Assembly (NCBI GenBank): GCA_016845345.1 | Contig: JAERSV010000026.1 | Location: 1-45,503, forward strand | Source: Methanobacteriota archaeon | Lineage (GTDB): Archaea; Thermoplasmatota; Poseidoniia; Poseidoniales; Thalassarchaeaceae | Direction of reading: 5' to 3' | Length of the DNA: 45,503 nucleotides | Part shown: positions 26,964 through 35,292 of the stretch, piece after piece | How positions within the stretch are numbered: the stretch's first letter is position 1 | How the letters are laid out: the number at the start of each line of letters is the position of its first letter | Translations under genes and position numbers: made by a program | The notes under the pieces: model-generated | The model's database searches: none | Seen by the model: only the letters and a program-made list of their open reading frames with translations | What the model was told of the DNA's origin: nothing

Positions 26964-27320
26964 TCAAGATATTCCAGCATACCTTGTTGCTAATTGGAGT
27001 CCGATGTAATATGCTGCAATCGTGAGTCCGCAGGCAATCCCTAATGAAGGCCAGAATTCCATTCCACGACGCAGGAAAGTGGGCAGTGTCACAAATAATA
27101 CAAGCGAGGGGATTACAAGCCACAAAATACCGGTGGTAAAGTCTGCAACTTGGTCAGTGTCTGAGGTGTCACGATAAAGCCAAATGATTGCTAGAATCGA
27201 TACTAAAGGTATTGAAACCAGCAATGCACCAATCAACTCATTTCGCTTTCCTAACTCACTTGCACCAACGACTAAGCCACCCGAAATCAACCATCTTGTT
27301 GCCAACTGCCACCATACCAT
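26964..27320 (-). CDS. DUF3147 family membrane protein
   Basis: A 118-aa protein with four hydrophobic helices. ASELGKRNELIGALLVSIPLVSILAIIWLYRDTSDTDQVADFTTGILWLVIPSLVLFVTLPTFLRRGMEFWPSLGIACGLT matches the DUF3147 pattern closely (KRNPLLGALIASLPLVSLLAMIWLY, STGIFWLVLPSL, LLRRGVGFW). The function of the family is not known. It lies 52 bp after the EF-hand fusion gene on the same strand and meets the FtsX permease gene tail to tail (3 bp). Confidence 0.85.
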   Translation of the reverse strand: MVWWQLATRWLISGGLVVGASELGKRNELIGALLVSIPLVSILAIIWLYRDTSDTDQVADFTTGILWLVIPSLVLFVTLPTFLRRGMEFWPSLGIACGLTIAAYYIGLQLATRYAGIS

Positions 27321-27372
27321 ATTTGTCTGAGAGAAGGCCGAGGCCCATGAAAACCACCCCTAAAATAGAGGA

Positions 27373-29571
27373 TTAATCTAAGATTTCACCGGAAAAGAAC
27401 GCCCTTGAACCCTTGAAAAGTTCTTCCTGTCTTCTCCTCTTATTGGTTCGAATATGCATGACTGCGGCAATAAAAATCACGATGATAATAATCGGGATGA
27501 ATAACTCTGCATTCAATGCGTGTAATACCTCGATTATACCTTCTGCAGTATATGCCCAAGTAATTGAGGCTGCTGCTCCACCTATGAAGCACGCTGTTAA
27601 CACGCGTAAGAATGGCATCCGAGCAACCAATCCCATCATGGCGCCAACAAGTACACCCGATGCCATAAATGGAATCCATACGAAGACAATTAATCCTAAG
27701 AATCCCCAACGGTCAATCTTTTCACGATTCTCATGCGCCACATATTCTACAGAAGAAAGAATATCCCCCATGAACTGAGTTTGCAAAAGCGTACCTGCTA
27801 AACCCTCTTGACGTGCTACGTAAGCCTGGCCCTTATGCTCACCTGCCGCGCTCTCTGTTCTTCCCGCTCCTGTACGGTCTGCAACAGTAGCCACCTCATT
27901 TCGGCACGATATGATGATGTCCCTATCTCCTAAATGCTCATCGAGAGTTCTTATGAGATGCTCTCTCATTTTATCCTCAATATCAATGTAAGTTTGTCCA
28001 AATCTAAATGTTGCAAATTTCATATTTGGTTTGTAGATTAAGCGTAAAGCAATGCGTTGCTCATCTACCCCAACAAAAAGATGAACTTTTACGATTTTCT
28101 TATTCTTCGTGAAGAAATCATCTACACAACCCTCAACCCGCTTTTCAAGAGCTGCGGTGTCATGGATACCACTGAAAAAATCCGTGTAGTCTTGAACTAG
28201 GGCTGGGCGATCAGCATTCAATTCAGGCAGTTCAATACCTTGAATACCGTGAGAAAGTTGTTCAATTGACCCTAAATGGTCACCAAGAGGTTGTGATTTC
28301 AATTGGAGTGGAGTAATTACACCGTAGATAATGAAATCATCAAGCACAACTTTCAACATTTCAGCGTTAATTTGATTGAGTGCAATTACTGATGATTCTT
28401 TAGTATGGTATGGCACCAATACATCAATCGATAAAGAGCGCTGACGCGCATCAAACCCTTCCCAATCTATTTCCAAGTGAAGTTGTTTTTCACATCTCTT
28501 AAGTGCGCGCTGAACAACTCTGATAATCTCATCCTCAGACAAAATATCATCAATATCCTTGTGATAGAAACGATACATCAGTGGATATTGAACACACAAG
28601 AAAAAGACACTCATTGAGAGGGAAATGAAGGCCATCCACCACGCTGGAACACCTGCTGAGCCGCCAGTCAACATTGCAGTTTCACGGCCACCTGCCCATT
28701 CAGCCCCCATCAGAGCCCAACTCCACTGACCTAATTGGTTGAACGTGAGACAAACCCTCTGACCTTTTTCACTCACTTTTGCCTCTTGTTTCTGTTCATT
28801 ATCCCACGGTAAGAAAGTGGGTTCCTTAGTATGTATTTCAATTGGAATCCGTACTTCACTTTCGGTGTGAAGGGGTGAGGATATAATTTTGTCATCCTTT
28901 TCTTCTGATGATAAATTGGTCATATCAATACCAGACAAATTGTGGAAGTAGACCTCTACCTCATATTCCCCATCGGGATAGGGAGAAAAATCGAAATATC
29001 CTTCTGAATTATTGCCGATCAATTTTTCACCAATAATACCCATCTCACTTTGTGACAATTCTACGCGTAATGCCTTGGAATCATCCTCAAATTGTTGTGC
29101 ATTGTTCACACGCATTCGTATTTTTTTGTCATCATTATCAATCCAAATATTAATCCAAACTACACCTGAACTATCTAAGCACTCCTCATCTGCAGGGTCG
29201 AGAAACGTGTCTGAAATTTTCTGGTCAAGCCACACTGAATCATTCACATCTGATGATAAAAAACCCGAAGAAAGGGCAGACATTATGCTAAAAAAGACTA
29301 TTCCGTAAATTATGCCACCAAGAAATGTGATGCTCTCGGGACCGCGGAAAAAACCCTTGTTACCACTTCGCCGGGCTTTAATACGGTCAAGATTCTTGTC
29401 AATTTTATCATGTTTTGAAACCTCAACATAATCATCAACTGATACTTGGCCATCTTGGTCAGAATCAAAATGTGAAACTAATTCATCAGCAGTAATGATT
29501 CCATCCTCATCAACATCTAGGTCATCAGGTAGTGGATACGCATCTTTTGAGGATGGCTCCCGCTCCGACAT
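27373..29571 (-). CDS. EF-hand and multi-pass membrane fusion protein, possible small multidrug-export domain
   Basis: A 732-aa protein. Two EF-hand loops stand near the N-terminus: DVDEDGIITADE (19-30, canonical) and DSDQDGQVSVDD (36-47, D at position 12). One membrane helix follows (~82-100), then an extracytosolic beta domain (~110-270), a pair of helices around 310-345, a large cytosolic domain (~350-600) and a C-terminal bundle. The bundle WGFLGLIVFVWIPFMASGVLVGAMMGLVARMPFLRVLTACFIGGAAAS resembles the small multidrug export protein family (PF06695). The EF hands precede the first helix, so calcium sensing would be on that side of the membrane. The combination suggests a calcium-responsive transporter, but this is inference. 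Confidence 0.7.
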   Translation of the reverse strand: MSEREPSSKDAYPLPDDLDVDEDGIITADELVSHFDSDQDGQVSVDDYVEVSKHDKIDKNLDRIKARRSGNKGFFRGPESITFLGGIIYGIVFFSIMSALSSGFLSSDVNDSVWLDQKISDTFLDPADEECLDSSGVVWINIWIDNDDKKIRMRVNNAQQFEDDSKALRVELSQSEMGIIGEKLIGNNSEGYFDFSPYPDGEYEVEVYFHNLSGIDMTNLSSEEKDDKIISSPLHTESEVRIPIEIHTKEPTFLPWDNEQKQEAKVSEKGQRVCLTFNQLGQWSWALMGAEWAGGRETAMLTGGSAGVPAWWMAFISLSMSVFFLCVQYPLMYRFYHKDIDDILSEDEIIRVVQRALKRCEKQLHLEIDWEGFDARQRSLSIDVLVPYHTKESSVIALNQINAEMLKVVLDDFIIYGVITPLQLKSQPLGDHLGSIEQLSHGIQGIELPELNADRPALVQDYTDFFSGIHDTAALEKRVEGCVDDFFTKNKKIVKVHLFVGVDEQRIALRLIYKPNMKFATFRFGQTYIDIEDKMREHLIRTLDEHLGDRDIIISCRNEVATVADRTGAGRTESAAGEHKGQAYVARQEGLAGTLLQTQFMGDILSSVEYVAHENREKIDRWGFLGLIVFVWIPFMASGVLVGAMMGLVARMPFLRVLTACFIGGAAASITWAYTAEGIIEVLHALNAELFIPIIIIVIFIAAVMHIRTNKRRRQEELFKGSRAFFSGEILD

Positions 29572-29782
29572 TATATGATGACAAACAGCCGAAGGAAATG
29601 AGGCTTTTCCTAAATTGAAAAGGACATGTTAATCATCTGTTCAAAAAACATTGTTACTATGGGAGATAAAAAGAGGGATATATGGGCAAAATTGAACATT
29701 ATTCAACCCAATTCAACAGTGATTTATCCTAATTTACTATTTCAATTAAGTAATCCCCGAAAGGGCATCACTTAATCCATAT

Positions 29783-29801
29783 CGCTCTCCTCCGGAGAGT
29801 G
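29783..29801 (+). promoter_or_regulatory. Hairpin covering the ribosome site of the large surface protein gene
   Basis: CTCTCC and GGAGAG pair around a TCC loop, extendable to 8 bp with one G-T pair. The 3' arm contains the GGAG that serves the ATG at 29808. The remaining 210 bp of this intergenic stretch is AT-rich with a GATATATGG string at 29691 as a possible TATA element. Confidence 0.45.
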
Positions 29802-29807
29802 ATACAG

Positions 29808-32800
29808 ATGACTCGCCACACCATGACTGCCTCAATTGCAATGCTATTGTTGTTGGTATTTACCTCCTTAGCACCGATTCTTGGAGCACCAAGTTCGGTT
29901 GATATTTTGAGTAATCAAGATTTAGATAATCAATTGCCAGAAGATAGTGAAATATGGCCAGCAGGTGCTCGTTCAGGTGCCACTTCATGGCTCAAAGAAA
30001 TTGCAGATTCTGACGGTGATACCGGCCAATGGACTTCCTCAGCAATTGCTGATGATGGCACCATTTGGGTTTCATTTTACTCAGCGGCTGGCCGTGACCT
30101 AAAAGTTGCAAAATGGAATGCTTGGTCATGGGAAATAAATGATGTCTACACATTCGGCGATATTGGGAAATATTCAGAAATCGCCCTCGATTCAAGCGAC
30201 GAACCTAGAATCGCATCCTTCGACGTTACGAATGGAGTTCTAAGAATTTCGCGTTATGATGGAACATCTTGGTCCACTGACACTGTCGCGCCAGGAGAAA
30301 ACACCGGAGATGGAAACCCCTACTCAGGTGAGGGGAGAATTGGTTTTGCAATAGACGATAGTGATTCTGAATGGTTTTCCTTCTATGTAGACATCGGCTC
30401 GGGTGAGTACGTCCTCAAATTCGCAAATTGGGATAGCAGTGATTCATCATGGGCTTACGGAGTTATTGACGATGGATTTGGTGAAGATAGTGCAAATTAC
30501 GATGATTGGACCGATGCGGGCCAGTTTAGTAGCCTACAAATCGGTGCTGATGGTAGGCCACGAGTTGCCTATACATGTGCAATCGTCAACAGTATTAGCG
30601 ACCCTGTTTCTGGAACTGTAATCAACGCTTGGTATGACAGGTCTTTGAGATATGCTGCTTTTGATGGAGCGGGTTGGAGTATTAATGATATTCACATTAA
30701 CGAAAGTGGAAGCAATTATTGGCCTGCATGGTGGTTACAATTAGATATTGATGATAGCGGAAATGAAAATATTGCATACCAAAATTTGTCTGGATGGGAT
30801 AGCGTCCGCTTAGCCACCAACACTGGAAATGGATGGAGTCATTCATTGATAGCAAATAATAGCAATAATCTTGGAGAATACATTAGAGTTGAATCAGATG
30901 ATACAGGTGATTTACACATCGTTTACCAAGATAACAGCAACGATGACCTAGTACTTATGCGCGGTAGTGGAACAAATTGGGAGACCATAAAAGTAGACAC
31001 TATTGGCTCAGTTGGAGCCTATGCTGACATCTCCTTGACCAACAACGCTGAGGAAATTTTCTCATACAATAATTTTGACAATTCTGACTTGATTATTGCC
31101 ACACCAGCACCTGATGCAGATGGGGATGGATTGGCTGATGCTCAAGACCGCTGCATGAGCACACCTCTAAACAAAGTCATTGACGATACTGGATGTCACT
31201 ATGAACAACAGATTTTGACAACATCAGGCTCTGATTCACAGTATGTGGATGTCATCAAAGGTGACGATGGGATTCTACGTCTCGCCCATTATAGAGGAAT
31301 GTCCGATGACTCCGGAATCTCTTGTGATAGAGAGGTGTCTAACATGACTGACGATTGCAACCTCGTTTATCGCCAGCAAAACGCGGACGGGACTTGGGCA
31401 GTGGGTGAAATTGTTGACCAAGGCGGTGAAACAGGTAGATACGCTAGCATAGAAATCGCTCCTGATGGCACCGAGAGTATTGCCTACCATGCTAAAACAG
31501 AAACAAACAATTTTGGTTTTGTGACAAAGACTGCAGCGAAAATCGCCACGAAATCAGGGACAACTTGGTCAACCACCACAATTTCCGAGGATAATTCAAC
31601 GGGTTGGTACACCGATTTAGCAATTGATTCACAAGGCAATAGGGTAGTATCTTACACTGACAATACTGGCTCTTACTCAGTTCTAAAGTTGGCCCGAGAA
31701 ACCTCTCCTGGTGTTTGGAGTGAGGAAGTTGTGCAAGTAAACGGAACCTTTGCCCAAGTCAATTTCCTTAATGATGTGGCTCATGTTAGTTATTATTCAT
31801 CTAATCCACACATGATTCGCTTAGCAATTGAGGACGGAAGTGGCGGCTGGGATATCCATAATGTCACTACCAGCGGAAGAGTGAATTCCTACCGCCTTGA
31901 CACAACCGTATCTGATGATGATAGACTTCTAATCAACTTTTTCCGCGGCCATGATACCTCGACTGACACCACTTGTGACGCACCTCAAGAGTGTACTGTT
32001 CAAGTCGCTGAATGGAATGGAACATCCTTTACATACAACATTTTGCACCAAAATAATGACAACGGAATTTCATACCTCACTGTCGATATTGATTCGGCGG
32101 GGTTAATTCACTCAGCATGGTACAATAGTGGCTACGGATCACTTCAAATCGCCTCGCCTACACAATCTGGTTGGGAAACTCTCACCCTGCTTGACGATGA
32201 TAACGGCGGCACATATCCAAAGATTCTAGCCGATGAAAATGGTTGGGAGAATGTATGGTACCATAGTAATGGTGACCCAGAACAATTACGCGAAATCAAG
32301 AGGTTTGCTTGGGATGCTGACCACGATTTTGTTGATAATGATGATGACCAATGTGCCGACACTCCTTATGGTTCACCTGTGGATATTTGGGGATGTTCTA
32401 ATGAACAACGTGATGACGATTTCGATGGTGCATCAAATGATGTTGACCTCTGTCCTAACACACCGGGTTTTGAGAGACACTTGGCAGACTCAGATGGATG
32501 TTCCCCAAGTCAAAAAGACACCGATGGTGATGGGGTAAATGATGCATCGGATTCATGTCCAAATACGACAGATTTTGAAACCGTTGATGGTGGTGGTTGC
32601 TCAGATGCACAACGTGACTCTGATGGAGATGGAGTGAAAGATAATGTTGACCAGTGTGAAGACACACCACCGGGTGAATCTGTAGATTTGAATGGCTGTA
32701 GTGCAAGTCAGCGCGATAACGATGAGGATGGAGTAAATGACAAAGACGACTTCATGCCAAACGATGCAAGCCAACATAGTGATTCTGATGGTGATGGATA

Positions 32801-33401
32801 TGGAGACAATCCTGATGGCACAAATGGAGATGATTGCCCCACAGAATCTGGAACTTCAACAGGCGAATTAGTTGGATGCCCAGACTTGGATGATGATGGA
32901 ATCGCCAACGATATTGATGACGATGATGATGGTGACGGCTTCTTGGATACTGATGAAATCGCTAACGGAACTGACCCAATGTACGCGCTAGATTTCCCCG
33001 GTTTAGATGTAGAGCCTATTGATGGAAATGATGGAACCGTTGACAACACCGGAGACGGAACCGACGGAACAGATGAAACTTCTGAACCAGCAAGTGCAGG
33101 CCTCAGCACTGCTGTTATTGGTGCGATAGCCGCAGTAATCGTTCTTCTGTTAATCGGGATTGCTGTTTTAGCCCTTACCGGCGGCAAGAAGGATGAATCA
33201 CAAATGCCTGCAATTCCGTCCCTTGCCCAAGCCCAAGCAGAATTAGCGGCACCAAAACCATCTGCCAGCGCTGATAGTGGTGGACAAAAGGGAGAAATGG
33301 TTGCGACTGGAAATGCCTGCAAACATTGTGGAGCGATGGAAGTCTACCATATTCCATCTTACGGTGCAGACTACTGCAAGGCCTGCTCTCAATACAACTG
33401 A
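29808..33401 (+). CDS. Large surface protein with propeller-like repeats, thrombospondin type 3 repeats and a cytosolic zinc ribbon
   Basis: A 1197-aa protein starting at ATG 29808 (GGAG 10 nt upstream; a GTG at 29799 is in frame but sits on the ribosome site). A signal peptide (MTRHTMTASIAMLLLLVFTSLAPILG) precedes roughly 400 residues of short repeats with the pattern DxxGxxWxSFY...LKVAKWN, suggesting a beta-propeller. A second repeat block runs at about 470-830. Calcium-binding type 3 repeats (DADGDGLAD, DTDGDGVNDASDSCPNT, DSDGDGVKDNVDQC and others) occur near 435-465 and 835-1060. After a membrane helix (~1103-1124) the cytosolic tail ends in a four-cysteine motif (CKHCGAMEV...YCKAC), a probable zinc ribbon. 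It is likely a cell-surface adhesin or substrate-binding protein with an inside tail that could recruit a partner. Confidence 0.8.
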   Translation: MTRHTMTASIAMLLLLVFTSLAPILGAPSSVDILSNQDLDNQLPEDSEIWPAGARSGATSWLKEIADSDGDTGQWTSSAIADDGTIWVSFYSAAGRDLKVAKWNAWSWEINDVYTFGDIGKYSEIALDSSDEPRIASFDVTNGVLRISRYDGTSWSTDTVAPGENTGDGNPYSGEGRIGFAIDDSDSEWFSFYVDIGSGEYVLKFANWDSSDSSWAYGVIDDGFGEDSANYDDWTDAGQFSSLQIGADGRPRVAYTCAIVNSISDPVSGTVINAWYDRSLRYAAFDGAGWSINDIHINESGSNYWPAWWLQLDIDDSGNENIAYQNLSGWDSVRLATNTGNGWSHSLIANNSNNLGEYIRVESDDTGDLHIVYQDNSNDDLVLMRGSGTNWETIKVDTIGSVGAYADISLTNNAEEIFSYNNFDNSDLIIATPAPDADGDGLADAQDRCMSTPLNKVIDDTGCHYEQQILTTSGSDSQYVDVIKGDDGILRLAHYRGMSDDSGISCDREVSNMTDDCNLVYRQQNADGTWAVGEIVDQGGETGRYASIEIAPDGTESIAYHAKTETNNFGFVTKTAAKIATKSGTTWSTTTISEDNSTGWYTDLAIDSQGNRVVSYTDNTGSYSVLKLARETSPGVWSEEVVQVNGTFAQVNFLNDVAHVSYYSSNPHMIRLAIEDGSGGWDIHNVTTSGRVNSYRLDTTVSDDDRLLINFFRGHDTSTDTTCDAPQECTVQVAEWNGTSFTYNILHQNNDNGISYLTVDIDSAGLIHSAWYNSGYGSLQIASPTQSGWETLTLLDDDNGGTYPKILADENGWENVWYHSNGDPEQLREIKRFAWDADHDFVDNDDDQCADTPYGSPVDIWGCSNEQRDDDFDGASNDVDLCPNTPGFERHLADSDGCSPSQKDTDGDGVNDASDSCPNTTDFETVDGGGCSDAQRDSDGDGVKDNVDQCEDTPPGESVDLNGCSASQRDNDEDGVNDKDDFMPNDASQHSDSDGDGYGDNPDGTNGDDCPTESGTSTGELVGCPDLDDDGIANDIDDDDDGDGFLDTDEIANGTDPMYALDFPGLDVEPIDGNDGTVDNTGDGTDGTDETSEPASAGLSTAVIGAIAAVIVLLLIGIAVLALTGGKKDESQMPAIPSLAQAQAELAAPKPSASADSGGQKGEMVATGNACKHCGAMEVYHIPSYGADYCKACSQYN

Positions 33402-33515
33402 AATCAAAGTAGAAATGAAAGCAAAGCGGAACGGAAATCAAAGTCGAAATGAAATCAAAGCGGTACTGAAAAGAAAGCGGTACAGAAATTGAAGCGGAAC
33501 TGAAAGCAAAGTGGA
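33397..33515 (+). repeat. 17-nt purine-rich tandem repeat, seven copies
   Basis: Seven head-to-tail units of exactly 17 bases, consensus ACTGAAATCAAAGCGGA, starting at the stop codon of the surface protein gene and ending 9 bases before the ATG of the next gene. Units differ at one to four positions but keep phase perfectly, and the plus strand is almost free of C and T. Because 17 is not a multiple of 3, the array is not coding. It fills nearly the whole intergenic space. Confidence 0.9.
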
Positions 33516-33524
33516 AGTGGCAAA

Positions 33525-34133
33525 ATGCGAATCCCAAAAGTGATTCTAACCTCTTTGCTTCTCTTACTCATCCCATTGTCGGGATGTACTAGTGAGCCCG
33601 AAGTGGAGGAAGAAACATTTCACGGAACTAAATGGATGGGTACCGAATATGCCCCACTTTTCACCCTTGAATCAATGGACGGAAACCTGTGGTCTTTGGA
33701 GGAACAACGCGGCAAAACCGTGATTTTAGCATTCACGTACACACGTTGCTACAATACCTGCCCGGTAATTTCAGCCTCATTAAACATGGTTCACGAATCG
33801 CTAAATGCCTCGGAAAAGGACAACCTCACCCTAGTTTCTGTAACTATAGACCCATGGCACGACTCGCCCTCACACCTGAGAAATTGGACCACAGAAAGAG
33901 CGTACGACTGGCCTCACCTTACAGGTCACCCTGATGCGATACTTCCTGTGCTTGAGACCTATGGGGTTGGACCGATTGACTTTGAGGATGATTCCGAAGA
34001 AGGTTACGGGTTCAGCCACACTCAACCAACTTACATCATTGATGCAGAGGGCAGACCGAGAGTTGTCTGGTCTGATGCCGAGGTCCCGGTGGATTTGTTC
34101 TTACAAGACCTGCGAATTGTTCTAAATCTGTGA
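33525..34133 (+). CDS. SCO1/SenC-family copper lipoprotein
   Basis: A 202-aa thioredoxin-fold protein. The N-terminus is a lipoprotein signal: LLIPLSGC with the lipid-attached cysteine at 21. The copper/redox motif is TRCYNTCP (C75 and C79) with the third ligand at H165 (GFSHTQPTYIID), and SVTIDPWHDSP is the typical central block. SCO proteins deliver copper to the CuA site of cytochrome oxidase or act as thiol reductants, so this points to aerobic respiration. It follows the tandem repeat directly, with no clear promoter of its own. Confidence 0.9.
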   Translation: MRIPKVILTSLLLLLIPLSGCTSEPEVEEETFHGTKWMGTEYAPLFTLESMDGNLWSLEEQRGKTVILAFTYTRCYNTCPVISASLNMVHESLNASEKDNLTLVSVTIDPWHDSPSHLRNWTTERAYDWPHLTGHPDAILPVLETYGVGPIDFEDDSEEGYGFSHTQPTYIIDAEGRPRVVWSDAEVPVDLFLQDLRIVLNL

Positions 34134-34191
34134 TTGTTGCAACGAAAATGTGACTTTGCCTACATATTTTCTTAAATGATAGATTCGTGCA

Positions 34192-34199
34192 ACATATAT
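34192..34199 (+). promoter_or_regulatory. TATA-like box of the CXCH secreted protein gene
   Basis: ACATATAT lies about 30 bases upstream of ATG 34227, fitting a near-leaderless transcript. GATAGGTTGG between it and the ATG may be a weak ribosome site. Confidence 0.35.
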
Positions 34200-34226
34200 C
34201 AATCAATTACTGATAGGTTGGATTTC

Positions 34227-34847
34227 ATGAAAAATTTAAACAAATCAACGCTTATTGCTATTTTAGGACTTCTCCTTTTGGTCGGCTCAAGTATTACTCA
34301 AGTGAGTGCGAGATCAACTGGAATAAGCAATGTGCAATTTGGATGTACATGTCATTCGGGTAGCCCTACTGAAAGCGTCGTGATCACCCTTGATGGTGTC
34401 CCTGAAAACTATACTGCAGGAGAAACATTAACTCTCACAATGTCAATCGCAGGTGGCCCTGATGCGGGAGGAGAAAACCACGGTGGTTTCAACTTAGTTG
34501 CGAGTGCTGGAACGCTCGCACCATTCGATAATACCTCACAACTCATGGATGGGGAGATGACTCATACAGAATTTGGGAATGACCAGCGTACTTGGCAAGT
34601 CAACTGGACAGCGCCGGCAGATAATGCAACAGATATCACCTTCACAGCGCATGGCAATGCAGTAAATGGAGATGGGTCACCAAATTCAGATGACAAGTGG
34701 AACAAGGTTGTGGTGACCCTTGCTGGTGATGCATCGGGAGGAGGCGGAACAACAGATGATGAAACCCCGGGTTTCACACTGATTGCAACTTTGGCTATCA
34801 TCGCCCTCGCTGGAATTTCAATTCGAGGAAAATCCAAACAAATCTAA
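34227..34847 (+). CDS. Secreted, membrane-anchored protein with CXCH motif (Reeler/choice-of-anchor V-like)
   Basis: A 206-aa protein from ATG 34227; the frame is open 17 codons upstream but that segment is not signal-like. The signal peptide (residues 1-28) is followed by GISNVQFGCTCHSGSP (C40, C42, H43), a beta-sandwich with GENHGGFNLVASAGTL, THTEFGNDQRTWQVNWTAPADNATDITFTAHGNAVNGDGS, a glycine/aspartate linker and a C-terminal helix with a basic end. CxxCHxG followed by GGF-x-L and W-x-W-x-AP is seen in choice-of-anchor V (Reeler-like) proteins. Here the cysteines are separated by only one residue, so haem c attachment by the normal CxxCH rule is not satisfied. Extracytosolic; function unknown. 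Confidence 0.7.
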   Translation: MKNLNKSTLIAILGLLLLVGSSITQVSARSTGISNVQFGCTCHSGSPTESVVITLDGVPENYTAGETLTLTMSIAGGPDAGGENHGGFNLVASAGTLAPFDNTSQLMDGEMTHTEFGNDQRTWQVNWTAPADNATDITFTAHGNAVNGDGSPNSDDKWNKVVVTLAGDASGGGGTTDDETPGFTLIATLAIIALAGISIRGKSKQI

Positions 34848-34866
34848 TTTGGTGAAATTCACAAAA

Positions 34867-35196
34867 TCATTTTGCTATTTCAGACCATGCACGGACTATC
34901 GCTGCCAAATGCGTATCAAAACCATGTATGAAAGCCGCCCATTCTGATTTATCTCGAATGATTCCTCTCATCTCCCTTGATTTCATTTCTTTGTTGATCA
35001 ATCCAAATTCAAAAGCCGATATCCATTCTAATGCAACATCAGTGGGAATCATCACTTTCTTGGTAGTATCTGATTCAGAAAACACAAGGCACATTTCGTC
35101 AACATGGCACACATGGTATGTTTTTTGTTTAGATCTGATGACTGTACCTTCTAGCAACACGCGCAAGCGATCATACCTTGTTGTGGGTATTGCCAT
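34867..35196 (-). CDS. Small protein of unknown function next to the DNA methyltransferase
   Basis: A 109-aa protein starting MAIPTTRYDRLRVLLEGTVIRSKQKTYHV, with a GGAGAGGG ribosome site. It looks like an alpha/beta domain: a short beta part, then helices VALEWISAFEFGLI and EWAAFIHGFDTHLAAIVRAWSEIAK. No catalytic triad is evident. It is divergent from the methyltransferase gene (96 bp gap). Its position suggests a component or controller of the same system, for example a specificity or restriction accessory protein, but I cannot name its family. Confidence 0.7.
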   Translation of the reverse strand: MAIPTTRYDRLRVLLEGTVIRSKQKTYHVCHVDEMCLVFSESDTTKKVMIPTDVALEWISAFEFGLINKEMKSREMRGIIRDKSEWAAFIHGFDTHLAAIVRAWSEIAK

Positions 35197-35292
35197 GAGC
35201 CTGGTTTACCCTCTCCAGATATTAACGTTCGGCCGAATAATGGATGTTCTAACGATGACAATCCTTTTCGACCCACGCTCGCTCGACGTGTT

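Noticed and set aside
32708-33322. Long antisense frame opposite the type 3 repeats of the surface protein
   Set aside because: It reflects GAT/GAC-rich codons read backwards into a Ser/Pro-rich string; the plus-strand protein is clearly real.
33397-33515. CRISPR array
   Set aside because: The 17-nt units are contiguous with no spacers and no cas genes are nearby.
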